NCBI RefSeq assembly: GCF_052072235.1
Contig: NZ_CM125436.1
Location: 2,660,001 to 2,724,000 of the forward strand
Length of the DNA stretch: 64,000 nucleotides
Direction of reading: 5' to 3'
DNA from: Brevibacillus_D fluminis_A
Lineage (GTDB): Bacteria; Bacillota; Bacilli; Brevibacillales; Brevibacillaceae
The position numbers were made by a program, and so were the translations under genes. Under the pieces are notes generated by a model, which worked only from the letters and a program-made list of their open reading frames with translations, was not told the origin of the DNA and ran no database searches. Shown one piece after another: positions 1-7,972 of the stretch (position 1 is its first letter; each line of letters begins with the position of its first letter).

Positions 1-110
1 TGACGATTGGCAAGCTGCGGCGGGGAGAATACCGCCATTTGACGCCGGAAGAAGTGCAGCAGCTGAAAAACAGCCTGCAAACGCGCAAACCGCGCCAGGT
101 CAAATCATGA
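1..110 (+). CDS. rluB: 3' end of 23S rRNA pseudouridine synthase (RluB type), partial
   Basis: Reading from base 3, the last 35 codons end in TGA at 108-110. The tail has the pattern I-G-x-L-R-x-G-x-Y-R-x-L-T-P-E-E-V, which closes RsuA/RluB-family pseudouridine synthases (uridine isomerisation in the large-subunit rRNA). Only the C-terminal tail lies inside the window, so no catalytic residue is visible. In Bacillus the rluB homologue lies directly upstream of resA, as here, and that synteny supports the call. Confidence 0.7.
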   Translation, partial: TIGKLRRGEYRHLTPEEVQQLKNSLQTRKPRQVKS

Positions 111-122
111 ACCTAGCACATC

Positions 123-177
123 GTTCAAAATCTGTTCAAATAATGACACGATAGAAGGAAAATTGTAGCGCTATAAT
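123..177 (+). promoter_or_regulatory. resA promoter region with two GTTCAAA boxes one helical turn apart
   Basis: A perfect TATAAT lies at 172-177, 33 bases before the resA start. No good -35 hexamer sits 16-18 bp upstream of it. Instead GTTCAAA occurs at 123-129 and again at 134-140, an 11-bp repeat period. In B. subtilis the res operon promoter is activated by the response regulators PhoP and ResD, and PhoP boxes are TT-rich direct repeats with 11-bp spacing. An activator-dependent promoter is inferred. Confidence 0.45.
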
Positions 178-210
178 AAAATCGGACATTCATTTTGACT
201 GGGGACATAG

Positions 211-744
211 ATGATGGATAAACGGAAACGATTGTGGATGCGGGTGGCAATTTTAGGCGTCCTTTTAGGGGCGCTTGTGTTTGCTGTCTATTCGAGTTTT
301 GCCAAAGACAACAAAGAAATCAAGATCGGCATGCAGGCTCCCAACTTCAGTCTGGAGCAGCTGAATGCGAATGGCAAGGAATTGAAGCTGTCCGATCTGA
401 AAGGGAAAGGGGTCGTGCTGAACTTCTGGGGAAGCTGGTGTGAACCGTGCAAGGCGGAATTCCCGGAACTGGAGAAACAGTATCAGCGGTATAAAGCCGA
501 TGGCATTGTGATTGTGGGCGTCAACATCAGTGAAACACCACTGGCGATCCAGCAATTTGTTGACCAATATCGCGTCAGCTTCCCAATTTTAATGGACCGT
601 CAATCCGAGATTACGCGCATTTACCAAATTGGCCCGATTCCTACCACGTTCTTCATCAATAAGGATGGGATCGTCCAGGACCAATTCATCGGCCAGATGA
701 GCGAATCGACGATTATCCAAAAAATCAACAAAATCAAACCGTAA
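211..744 (+). CDS. resA: Thiol-disulfide oxidoreductase ResA
   Basis: Membrane-anchored thioredoxin-like protein that reduces apocytochrome c haem-binding cysteines outside the cytoplasmic membrane during cytochrome c maturation (system II). An N-terminal membrane anchor spans about residues 11-30 behind a basic stretch. The redox site is C77-E-P-C80 in the W-C-E-P-C context typical of ResA, and the cis-proline loop G-P-I-P-T follows near residue 146. Length of 177 aa matches the family. Two consecutive ATGs (211, 214) are possible starts; the nearest SD is a weak GGGGAC at 201-206. First gene of resABCDE, 13 bp before resB. Confidence 0.95.
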   Translation: MMDKRKRLWMRVAILGVLLGALVFAVYSSFAKDNKEIKIGMQAPNFSLEQLNANGKELKLSDLKGKGVVLNFWGSWCEPCKAEFPELEKQYQRYKADGIVIVGVNISETPLAIQQFVDQYRVSFPILMDRQSEITRIYQIGPIPTTFFINKDGIVQDQFIGQMSESTIIQKINKIKP

Positions 745-757
745 GCGAGGTAACAGC

Positions 758-2407
758 ATGGACGATCGAAAGTGTGCCTGCGGACATCCGAATCCGATAG
801 GCACCCAGCTGTGCGAATCGTGCGGGAGGCCGTTGGAAAGCGAGCTGGAACAGGCAAATGAAAACGCACCTTCTTTCCCCGACATGCGGTACGAGGGGAT
901 GGCGCGGCGGTCGCAAACGTATTCAAGCACAATCATAGACAAAACCTGGAATTTTTTCTCATCTGTCAAAGTCGCGATCTATATCATCCTCGTCACATTG
1001 ATCGCGTCGGCGATCGGCACGATTTTTCCGCAAAAAATGTACATACCTGTACCGGTTCCGCTTGAAACCGACGTACAACATTTTTATGAAACGACATACG
1101 GTTGGCTTGGGAAAGTATACTATGCGCTCGGCTTCCACGAGCTTTATTCCTCCTGGTGGTTCGTCACGCTGCTGGTGATGCTGGGGACGTCCCTGGTGAT
1201 TTGTAGCCTGGACCGGATCATTCCGCTCTACAAAGCGCTGAGCAAGCCGAGGCTGAATCAGCACGCGTCCTTTTTGCGCGGCCAGCGCATGCATGCGGAG
1301 GTTGCAGCGGCAGAGGCTGGCGTGTCTGATGACACGTTTGTCCAGGCGAGCGCCTTTTTGAAGAAAAAAGGGTACCGCGTGTTCCGGGAAGGCGATTCCT
1401 TGCTGGCGGAAAAAGCAAGATTCAGCCGATGGGGTCCCTATATCAATCATATCGGCCTGATCATATTCCTTGGCGCGGTGCTTGTCCGCAATGTGCCGGG
1501 CTTTTATTTGGACAATTTCATCTGGGTGCGGGAAGGGCAGACGGTTCCGGTCCCCGATACCCCTTACTATGTCAAAAACCTGAAATATACCACCGAGTAT
1601 TATTCAGAGGACGAAATGGCGCAGAAGCTGGATCTGAAGGGACAGGTCATCCCGAAAAACTTCCAGACCGATGCGATTTTGTACCTGAACAAAAATGCAG
1701 GCTTGCCGGGAGCGAAGCCGAAGCTGGAAGAAGTGAAGCGCGGACCGATCATCGTGAACCATCCGATGGAATACGAGGGGCTGTTGCTTTATCAATCAAG
1801 CAGACAAGAGATGATGTTGGGAGCGCTTAACTTCGAGCTGCTGGACAAGCAAGCCGGCAATAAAGCCGTCGGATCGTTCAAGATCGACTTGTATGATCCG
1901 CCAAAGGAAGTCAAGCTCGATCATGGCGTCGTCATCAGAGTGCTGGATTATTACCCGGACTTTTTCATGGATGAAACGACGAAAAAACCTGCTACGAAAA
2001 CAAGTATTCCGAACAACCCGATGGTGGCGTTTGAAGTGATGGCAAACGGAGCGGCCCCGGAGAAAATGGTGTACGTTTCCGGTTCGGTGATCACGCAGAC
2101 GGATGCGGCGCGGTACACGCTTGATTTCCACAAGCCGGACCTGATCAACATCAGCGGGCTGAATGTGCGCAGGGATACCGCGATTCCGTACATTTATTTC
2201 GGCTGCGTCATTTTCATCATCGGGGTTGCGATGGGCTCGTACTGGCAGCATCGCCGGATTTGGCTGCAAGTGACGGATGCGCAGCTGCACGTGGCTGCCC
2301 ACACGAATAAAAACTGGTTTGGCATCACCAAAGAATTGGAAGCGCTGACGGCGCATCTCGGCTTGCCCGTCACGTTTGAATTGAAAGCAAAGAAAAATAA
2401 AGAATAG
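758..2407 (+). CDS. resB: Cytochrome c biogenesis protein ResB
   Basis: Component of the system II (ResBC) haem delivery and cytochrome c synthetase complex in the cytoplasmic membrane. An N-terminal zinc ribbon is formed by C6, C8, C19 and C22, as in Bacillus ResB. It is followed by transmembrane segments near 68-90, 130-150 and 225-245, a large extracytoplasmic domain, and a last membrane helix near 475-495. Length is 549 aa (B. subtilis about 540). The SD is GAGG at 746-749, 8 bases before the ATG. It lies between resA and resC in the same operon. Confidence 0.95.
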   Translation: MDDRKCACGHPNPIGTQLCESCGRPLESELEQANENAPSFPDMRYEGMARRSQTYSSTIIDKTWNFFSSVKVAIYIILVTLIASAIGTIFPQKMYIPVPVPLETDVQHFYETTYGWLGKVYYALGFHELYSSWWFVTLLVMLGTSLVICSLDRIIPLYKALSKPRLNQHASFLRGQRMHAEVAAAEAGVSDDTFVQASAFLKKKGYRVFREGDSLLAEKARFSRWGPYINHIGLIIFLGAVLVRNVPGFYLDNFIWVREGQTVPVPDTPYYVKNLKYTTEYYSEDEMAQKLDLKGQVIPKNFQTDAILYLNKNAGLPGAKPKLEEVKRGPIIVNHPMEYEGLLLYQSSRQEMMLGALNFELLDKQAGNKAVGSFKIDLYDPPKEVKLDHGVVIRVLDYYPDFFMDETTKKPATKTSIPNNPMVAFEVMANGAAPEKMVYVSGSVITQTDAARYTLDFHKPDLINISGLNVRRDTAIPYIYFGCVIFIIGVAMGSYWQHRRIWLQVTDAQLHVAAHTNKNWFGITKELEALTAHLGLPVTFELKAKKNKE

Positions 2408-2424
2408 AGAGGGGGCAAAAAGCT

Positions 2425-3654
2425 ATGACTCTGCTTCATGTGAGCGACTGGCTGCTTGATATTGCCTTTATTTTATACTTGCTGTCGTCCATCTTTTTCA
2501 TCGTCTCCCTTACCGGTAAAAAATGGTCGAAAGCGGACCCGATCGAAACGGAAATGCGCATCGGAAAGCGCGCCTACGTGCTTGCCATCATCGGTTTTCT
2601 GGCACATGCAGGCTACATCGTAACGCGCTGGATCGTTGGCGGGCACAGTCCGACCAGCAATATGTTCGAGTTCATGGCTTTCCTTGATTTCTGTATCATT
2701 TTGGGCTATTTGCTGATTTATCGCATTTACAAAATCAACGTGCTCGGCGCATTCGTCATGCCGCTCGGGCTGATCATGCTCGCCTATGCGTATGTATTCC
2801 CTCATGAGGTAACGCCGTTGATCCCGGCGCTGCAAAGCTACTGGCTGCACATTCACGTGACGACCGCTGCGCTTGGCGAAGGGATTCTCGCGGTCGGCTT
2901 CGCTGCCGGCTTGATGTATCTGGTGCGCACGATCGACCAGAGCAAACCGAGCAAAAGCACCTTTTGGCTGGAATTCGTCATGGCGGTTCTGCTGATGCTG
3001 GTCGGCTTCATCATCATGGAAAGCACGTTTAGCAAGCTGGATATGAAAACCGGCTTTGAATTCCCGCAATATGCGCAAGGAACCAAAACGGTAGAGAAAA
3101 CATTGTCCGTGGAATACACCATGCCGGCGATCGTGGCTCCGACCGAGGCGACGATCACCAAGCCGGGTCCGATGCAGCCGCTGTTCGAAGCGCCCGGCTG
3201 GATGGAAGGCAAAGATGCGGCACGCAAGCTGAACACGATGATCTGGTCCGTGATTTCCGGACTTGTCCTGTACGGCCTGCTGCGCCTGATTTTGCGCAAA
3301 CGGCTCGGAGCGGTGATGCAGCCTTCTCTGGCGAGCATCGACCCGGAGCTTCTGGATGAAATGAGCTATCGTGCAATTGCGATCGGTTATCCGGTATTTG
3401 CCCTTGGTGCACTTGTGTTCGCGATGATTTGGGCGGCGGAAGCATGGGGACGTTTCTGGGGCTGGGACCCGAAAGAAGTATGGGCACTCATCGTGTTCCT
3501 CTATTATAGTGCGTACTTGCACTTGCGCCTTTCGCGCGGATGGCTCGGGACCAAATCGGCCTGGCTCTCCGTAGTCGGCTTTGTCATCATTTTGATCACG
3601 CTCGTCGTAGTGAATCTGGTTCTAGTAGGCCTTCACTCTTATGCTGGTGTATAA
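2425..3654 (+). CDS. resC: Cytochrome c biogenesis protein ResC (CcsA/CcsB type)
   Basis: Polytopic haem-handling partner of ResB. The tryptophan-rich WWD signature lies at residues 336-350 (W-A-A-E-A-W-G-R-F-W-G-W-D-P-K), the conserved haem-presenting motif of the CcmC/CcsA superfamily. Conserved histidines lie in membrane segments (for example in the L-H-I-H-V-T-T stretch). At least eight hydrophobic segments are visible in 409 aa. GAGAGGGGG precedes the ATG and the gene starts 17 bp after resB. An insert of about 70 aa near residues 210-270 separates two helices. Confidence 0.95.
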   Translation: MTLLHVSDWLLDIAFILYLLSSIFFIVSLTGKKWSKADPIETEMRIGKRAYVLAIIGFLAHAGYIVTRWIVGGHSPTSNMFEFMAFLDFCIILGYLLIYRIYKINVLGAFVMPLGLIMLAYAYVFPHEVTPLIPALQSYWLHIHVTTAALGEGILAVGFAAGLMYLVRTIDQSKPSKSTFWLEFVMAVLLMLVGFIIMESTFSKLDMKTGFEFPQYAQGTKTVEKTLSVEYTMPAIVAPTEATITKPGPMQPLFEAPGWMEGKDAARKLNTMIWSVISGLVLYGLLRLILRKRLGAVMQPSLASIDPELLDEMSYRAIAIGYPVFALGALVFAMIWAAEAWGRFWGWDPKEVWALIVFLYYSAYLHLRLSRGWLGTKSAWLSVVGFVIILITLVVVNLVLVGLHSYAGV

Positions 3655-3698
3655 TAAGCGTATCGAAATACCATGTAAGGGAGAAGAAGAGGTGGCAC

Positions 3699-4415
3699 AT
3701 GGAAAAGACGCATAAGATTTTAGTGGTGGACGATGAAGAACGCATTCGCCGTCTGCTGAAAATGTATTTGGAACGTGAAAACTTTTTGATCGATGAGGCG
3801 GAGCGTGGGGAACAAGCGCTGGAAATGGCGCTTAACTCCGATTACGATATCATTCTGCTCGATCTCATGCTGCCTGGTATGGACGGGGTGGAAGTCTGCC
3901 AGCGCATTCGCGAGCATAAAGCGACACCGATCGTGATGCTGACGGCAAAAGGGGAAGAGATGAACCGTGTCCAAGGCTTTGAAGCCGGGGTCGATGACTA
4001 TGTGGTCAAGCCGTTCAGCCCGCGTGAGGTCGTGTATCGGGTAAAGGCGATTTTGCGCCGTGCGTCGGCTACCGCGTACCTTAAGACCGATACGATCACC
4101 AGCCATTCCATTCTGGTATTCCCGGAGCTGACGATCGACCATGACGCGCACAAGGTGCTGGCGAGCGGGCAAGAGGTCAATTTGACGCCGAAGGAATACG
4201 AGCTGCTGCATTACCTGGCGCAATCGCCTGACAAGGTGTTCACCCGCGAAGAGCTGCTGAAAGATGTTTGGCATTACGACTTTTTCGGCGATCTCCGTAC
4301 GGTGGATACTCATATCAAGCGTCTGCGCGAAAAGCTGAACAAAGTATCGTCTGATGCCGCCCAAATGATTTCGACCGTTTGGGGCGTCGGCTACAAGCTA
4401 GAGGTGCCGAAATAA
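3699..4415 (+). CDS. resD: Response regulator ResD
   Basis: OmpR/PhoB-family response regulator that, with ResE, controls respiration and anaerobic genes in Bacillus. The receiver domain (about 6-120) carries acidic D11-D12, phosphoacceptor D55, T82 and K104. The C-terminal winged-helix DNA-binding domain spans about 135-235 (N-L-T-P-K-E-Y-E-L-L motif). The ATG at 3699 was chosen over in-frame upstream codons because GAGGTGG sits just before it and the product (238 aa) then starts like other ResD proteins. The resE GTG follows one base after its stop. Confidence 0.95.
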   Translation: MEKTHKILVVDDEERIRRLLKMYLERENFLIDEAERGEQALEMALNSDYDIILLDLMLPGMDGVEVCQRIREHKATPIVMLTAKGEEMNRVQGFEAGVDDYVVKPFSPREVVYRVKAILRRASATAYLKTDTITSHSILVFPELTIDHDAHKVLASGQEVNLTPKEYELLHYLAQSPDKVFTREELLKDVWHYDFFGDLRTVDTHIKRLREKLNKVSSDAAQMISTVWGVGYKLEVPK

Positions 4416-4416
4416 C

Positions 4417-6174
4417 GTGGATATGATGTTCCGCAGTGTTGTCGGCAAACTTTGGTTGACGATCATCGCGCTGTTTGCCTTTATTTTGACGCTGTTCAGC
4501 TTGCTTTTGGTGCAATCGTTCGACAGCTACTATTTTCGCAAGCAGACAGAAGGATTAAAAGCGATGACCGAGCAAATTTCGGTCAATTTGCAGCACGCGA
4601 CCAACCAGGACAGCTATCTCAATTCGGCGTCCGCGATCGGCAAGGCGTATCATACAAGGATGTTTTTGGTGGATGAGAAGAAACAGCTGATTGCCAGCAC
4701 GGAGCCGGATGAAAATATGCCGGATGTCACTTTGGAGCAGCTGTTGAACAGTTCGGGCTTGAAAATCGAGGAGGCGCTCGCAGGCAAGCACCCTGATCCC
4801 GAACGAATTAATTTTCCAAGCAATGCGAACGCGAAAGATCGGGTGCAGGTGCTGGCGGTTGCCGTGCCGCACCCGCTTTCGTCAGGAAAAAACGGTGCCG
4901 TGATCATGTATCAGGCGAGCGAAGATTACGATGGCACGGTAGCAGAAGTCCGCAAGCTGATTTATGTCGTAGGTGTCATCGGCTTCGTGCTGACGACCGT
5001 GTTCGCATTCTTCCTGTCATCGCGGATCACGTATCCGTTGCGGAAAATGAAAGAGACCGCCCATCGGATCGCGGAAGGAGATATCCATGCCGCGATTCCA
5101 ACCCGGACGACGGATGAAATCGGTGAGCTGGCATCCTCGTTCAATACGATGGCAAGCAAGCTGAACAATCTCATTCGCGCGGTTTCAAATGAAAAAGAGC
5201 AGCTCTCGAGCGTATTGCGCAGCATGGTGGACGGGGTCATCATGATCAATGCAGAGGGCGAGATCGTTGTGACGAATCCGCCTGCAGATCACTTTCTTCG
5301 CGACTGGAAGTATGAACGGCAAATCCTGCCGATGCATGAGCTGTATCAACAGGTTGTCCGCTTTGCGCATGAGGTGTCGGCGGATGTGCCAATCCAAGGC
5401 CGCATCTGGCACGTCGTCATGGCGCCGCTTTACGATCAGGATCAAATCCGTGGGGCGGTCGCCATTTTGCGCGATGTCACCAAAGAGCGCAAAATGGATA
5501 AATTGAGAAAAGACTTTGTCGCAAACGTCTCCCATGAGCTGCGCACACCGCTGTCGATGCTGCAAGGCTATAGCGAGGCGATTGTGGACGGCATCGCTTC
5601 CTCGCCGGAGGAGCACAAGGAACTGGCGCAAATCATTTACGACGAATCGGTCCGCATGACCAAACTGGTAAATGAATTGCTCGATCTGGCGCGGATGGAA
5701 GCGGGGCATATCGAGCTGCATCAGGAAACGATCCGGCTGCGTCCGTATCTCGAACGCATTTTGCGCAAGTTCACGAACCTGGCACGGGAGCAGGGCGTCC
5801 ATATCCAGCTGCAGGAAGACACGACACAAGAGATGTTCGATCTCGATCCGGACCGGATGGAGCAGGTGCTGACCAATCTGATCGATAATGCGCTGCGCCA
5901 TACCCCGCAAGCCGGAGTCGTCAAAATCCGCGCTTATGGCGAGGATGAGCTGTGGCTGGAAGTGAGCGATACGGGCAGCGGCATTCCGGAAGAGGATCTG
6001 CCATTCGTGTTCGAGCGTTTTTACAAAGCCGACAAAGCGCGGACACGCGGCCGGGCCGGTACGGGACTTGGCCTCGCGATCGCCAAAAACATTGTCGAGG
6101 CGCACAACGGGACGATTAACGTGCAAAGCAAGCGAGGAGAAGGAACCACATTTACCATAATGCTTCCTAGATAG
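4417..6174 (+). CDS. resE: Sensor histidine kinase ResE
   Basis: Membrane sensor kinase paired with ResD. Transmembrane helix 1 is near 14-36 and helix 2 near 180-202. Between them is an extracytoplasmic sensor of about 140 aa. HAMP (200-255) and a PAS-like segment (260-355) follow. The phosphoacceptor is H373 in V-S-H-E-L-R-T-P. The ATPase domain has N (D-N-A-L-R-H-T-P), G1 (D-T-G-S-G-I-P) and G2 (G-T-G-L-G-L-A-I) boxes. Start is GTG at 4417, preceded by GAGGTG inside the resD 3' end, so translational coupling is likely. 585 aa, as expected. Confidence 0.95.
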   Translation: MDMMFRSVVGKLWLTIIALFAFILTLFSLLLVQSFDSYYFRKQTEGLKAMTEQISVNLQHATNQDSYLNSASAIGKAYHTRMFLVDEKKQLIASTEPDENMPDVTLEQLLNSSGLKIEEALAGKHPDPERINFPSNANAKDRVQVLAVAVPHPLSSGKNGAVIMYQASEDYDGTVAEVRKLIYVVGVIGFVLTTVFAFFLSSRITYPLRKMKETAHRIAEGDIHAAIPTRTTDEIGELASSFNTMASKLNNLIRAVSNEKEQLSSVLRSMVDGVIMINAEGEIVVTNPPADHFLRDWKYERQILPMHELYQQVVRFAHEVSADVPIQGRIWHVVMAPLYDQDQIRGAVAILRDVTKERKMDKLRKDFVANVSHELRTPLSMLQGYSEAIVDGIASSPEEHKELAQIIYDESVRMTKLVNELLDLARMEAGHIELHQETIRLRPYLERILRKFTNLAREQGVHIQLQEDTTQEMFDLDPDRMEQVLTNLIDNALRHTPQAGVVKIRAYGEDELWLEVSDTGSGIPEEDLPFVFERFYKADKARTRGRAGTGLGLAIAKNIVEAHNGTINVQSKRGEGTTFTIMLPR

Positions 6175-6207
6175 AGAAAGAAAAATCAATGGAATAGGGT
6201 GGAGACG

Positions 6208-7344
6208 ATGATCAAAACAATTCTGTTTGATGTGGATGGGGTTATTTTGAGCGAGGAGCGTTATTTTGACGCCTCCGCGTTGACCGTGTGGGAAATGATT
6301 CACAGCGATGCGTACCTGGGCCTTTCTGGCGATGATTTTGATCCCGCTCCGCAAGAGCCGGTGATTCGCCGTGTGCGCGATACGGTATTTGACCAGGACA
6401 ACGTGCTGGATCTGATCAAATCGCGCGGAATCAACAGCAACTGGGACATGGTGTTCCTCGCTTACGCCTATCAGATCATTCGTCTGTGCGAACGATTGCT
6501 GCCGGCAAAAGGAGCAGAAGTGAAGGAGTTGTTGCGCAATCAGCTGGATCGGGACGCTCTTGCGCTGCTGCGCGATTGGGCACGGCATGAGGCGGCTGAT
6601 TTTGTCATCGATTACGCAGCATTCACCGACGATTTTGCCAAAGGAAACGCGCAAAAGGCTGAAATGTTGACATACTTGAACCAAATCGCGAAAGAGCGGA
6701 TCGGCGTCGATACGCAGATGTTTTCGCGCAACAGCGACCTGTGGGAGCTGTGCCAGGAAACGTTCCAGGAGTGGTATTTGGGTGATGCGCGCGTGACGTC
6801 ATCGATCGGTCGGGAAAGCTTCCAGAAAGGCAAAAAAGGGTTTCTGGCCGATGAAATTCCGCTCGTGGACCCAGCGAAGCTGCGCGAATTGCTGCTGCAG
6901 CTGAAGGAAAAAGGGATTACGCTCGGCATCGGAACCGGCCGCCCGACGATTGAAACGCACGTGCCGCTCGCAGAATTGCATCTGCTGGACGTCTTCGACC
7001 CGAATCGCGTCATTTCCGCCTCCCACGTGCTGGATGCGGAAACCTCGTACCCGGAGTATGCGCCATTGGCAAAGCCCCACCCATTCTGTTATTTGAAAGG
7101 GTTGGCCGGGCTCGATTCGGATGACAAAGCGGTTTTACTGCAAAAACTGCCTATCGAAAACCCGCGAGAGGTCTTGATTGTGGGCGATTCCCTCGCCGAT
7201 CTTCTGGCCGCTCGCGCCATCGGCTGTCAATTCGCTGCGACGTTGACCGGATTGTCCGGTCAGGCGGCTCGTTCGACGATGGAAAAAGAGAAAGCCGATT
7301 ACATCCTCAATGATGTGAGCGAAATCATGCAAATTTTTAACTGA
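6208..7344 (+). CDS. HAD-superfamily hydrolase, large unknown type
   Basis: Motif I is D-V-D-G-V near residue 8, motif II is in L-G-I-G-T-G-R-P near 252, and motif IV is V-G-D-S-L-A-D-L near 328, so this is a HAD phosphohydrolase. Of its 378 aa, about 150 between motifs I and II form a large cap. The substrate is unknown. The ATG at 6208 is preferred because AGGGTGGAG directly precedes it; an in-frame GTG at 6199 has no spaced SD. It lies 33 bp after resE and is probably the last gene of the res transcription unit, since a terminator follows. Confidence 0.75.
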   Translation: MIKTILFDVDGVILSEERYFDASALTVWEMIHSDAYLGLSGDDFDPAPQEPVIRRVRDTVFDQDNVLDLIKSRGINSNWDMVFLAYAYQIIRLCERLLPAKGAEVKELLRNQLDRDALALLRDWARHEAADFVIDYAAFTDDFAKGNAQKAEMLTYLNQIAKERIGVDTQMFSRNSDLWELCQETFQEWYLGDARVTSSIGRESFQKGKKGFLADEIPLVDPAKLRELLLQLKEKGITLGIGTGRPTIETHVPLAELHLLDVFDPNRVISASHVLDAETSYPEYAPLAKPHPFCYLKGLAGLDSDDKAVLLQKLPIENPREVLIVGDSLADLLAARAIGCQFAATLTGLSGQAARSTMEKEKADYILNDVSEIMQIFN

Positions 7345-7354
7345 GTTCAGACAT

Positions 7355-7385
7355 GCCCTGTGGTTTTATGCCGCAGGGCTTTTTT
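7355..7385 (+). terminator. Rho-independent terminator after the HAD gene
   Basis: GCCCTG (7355-7360) pairs with CAGGGC (7374-7379), the stem is extended by GG/CC inside, and six T follow. It begins 10 bases after the stop codon. Confidence 0.85.
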
Positions 7386-7497
7386 GAGTCGCGTTAGAGC
7401 CGGCTTGGACCGTTCTGCCGAAGTTGGAAGGAAAGTGACATGCTTCCCCGACCGACATTGACCAACAGGCAAAAGAAAAGCCAAGGGGAGTGGAAGA

Positions 7498-7934
7498 GTG
7501 AAGGAATTGTTAATCATCCGTCACGGCGAGGACGATTCCGATTTGACCGTAGGTGGCTGGACAGACACCTGTTTGACAGCGCATGGCGTGAAGCAAGCCA
7601 TTGCGACAGGCGAGCGGCTCGGTGCGTATCTTGGTTCAGGGACGATCGGATTTTATTGCAGTGATTTAAAACGGGCGGCCGAGACTGCGAACACGATCGG
7701 CGACATCATTGGCCAAAAACCCGTCATGCTTGAACGGCTGCGGGAAATGAACAATGGTGAAGCGGCAAACCGCACGAAAGAAGCGGCAAAAGCGCTAGAG
7801 CTGCCGATGACGTCACCGGTGCTCGAATGGATACCGTATCCAGGGGTAGCATTACGCGATTGACGATCAACGAATGGGGAGAACGAACGATCAGCAAATT
7901 GAACGAGACCGCGCATTTGAAGTCGATCCGATAA
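7498..7934 (+). pseudogene. Histidine phosphatase (phosphoglycerate-mutase-like) gene with internal deletion and frameshift
   Basis: A good SD (AAGGGGAG, 7483-7490) and GTG at 7498 open a frame beginning M-K-E-L-L-I-I-R-H-G-E, the RHG catalytic motif (His9) of the histidine phosphatase superfamily. It continues to L-E-W-I-P-Y-P-G and stops at 7863 after 121 aa. From about 7847 the +1 frame encodes G-S-I-T-R-L-T-I-N-E-W-G-E-R and ends in L-N-E-T-A-H-L, with TAA at 7932-7934, which resembles the last strand of these enzymes. The middle part, with the second catalytic His, is absent. I infer a deletion of roughly 50-70 codons joining out-of-frame ends; a truncated but translated 121-aa product cannot be excluded. 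Confidence 0.65.
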
Positions 7935-7936
7935 AG

Positions 7937-7965
7937 AAAAACCCCGGCACAGCGTCCGGGGTTTT
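7937..7965. terminator. Bidirectional terminator between the phosphatase remnant and serA
   Basis: CCCCGG (7942-7947) pairs with CCGGGG (7956-7961), flanked by A-rich and T-rich runs on both sides. On the minus strand it ends in a longer T tract, so it mainly serves the serA operon. Confidence 0.8.
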
Positions 7966-7972
7966 GACATGT

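Noticed and set aside
5185..6684. 499-codon minus-strand frame opposite resE and the HAD gene
   Set aside because: It spans two well-identified plus-strand genes and reads as low-quality H/R/Q-rich protein typical of antisense frames in G+C-rich coding DNA.
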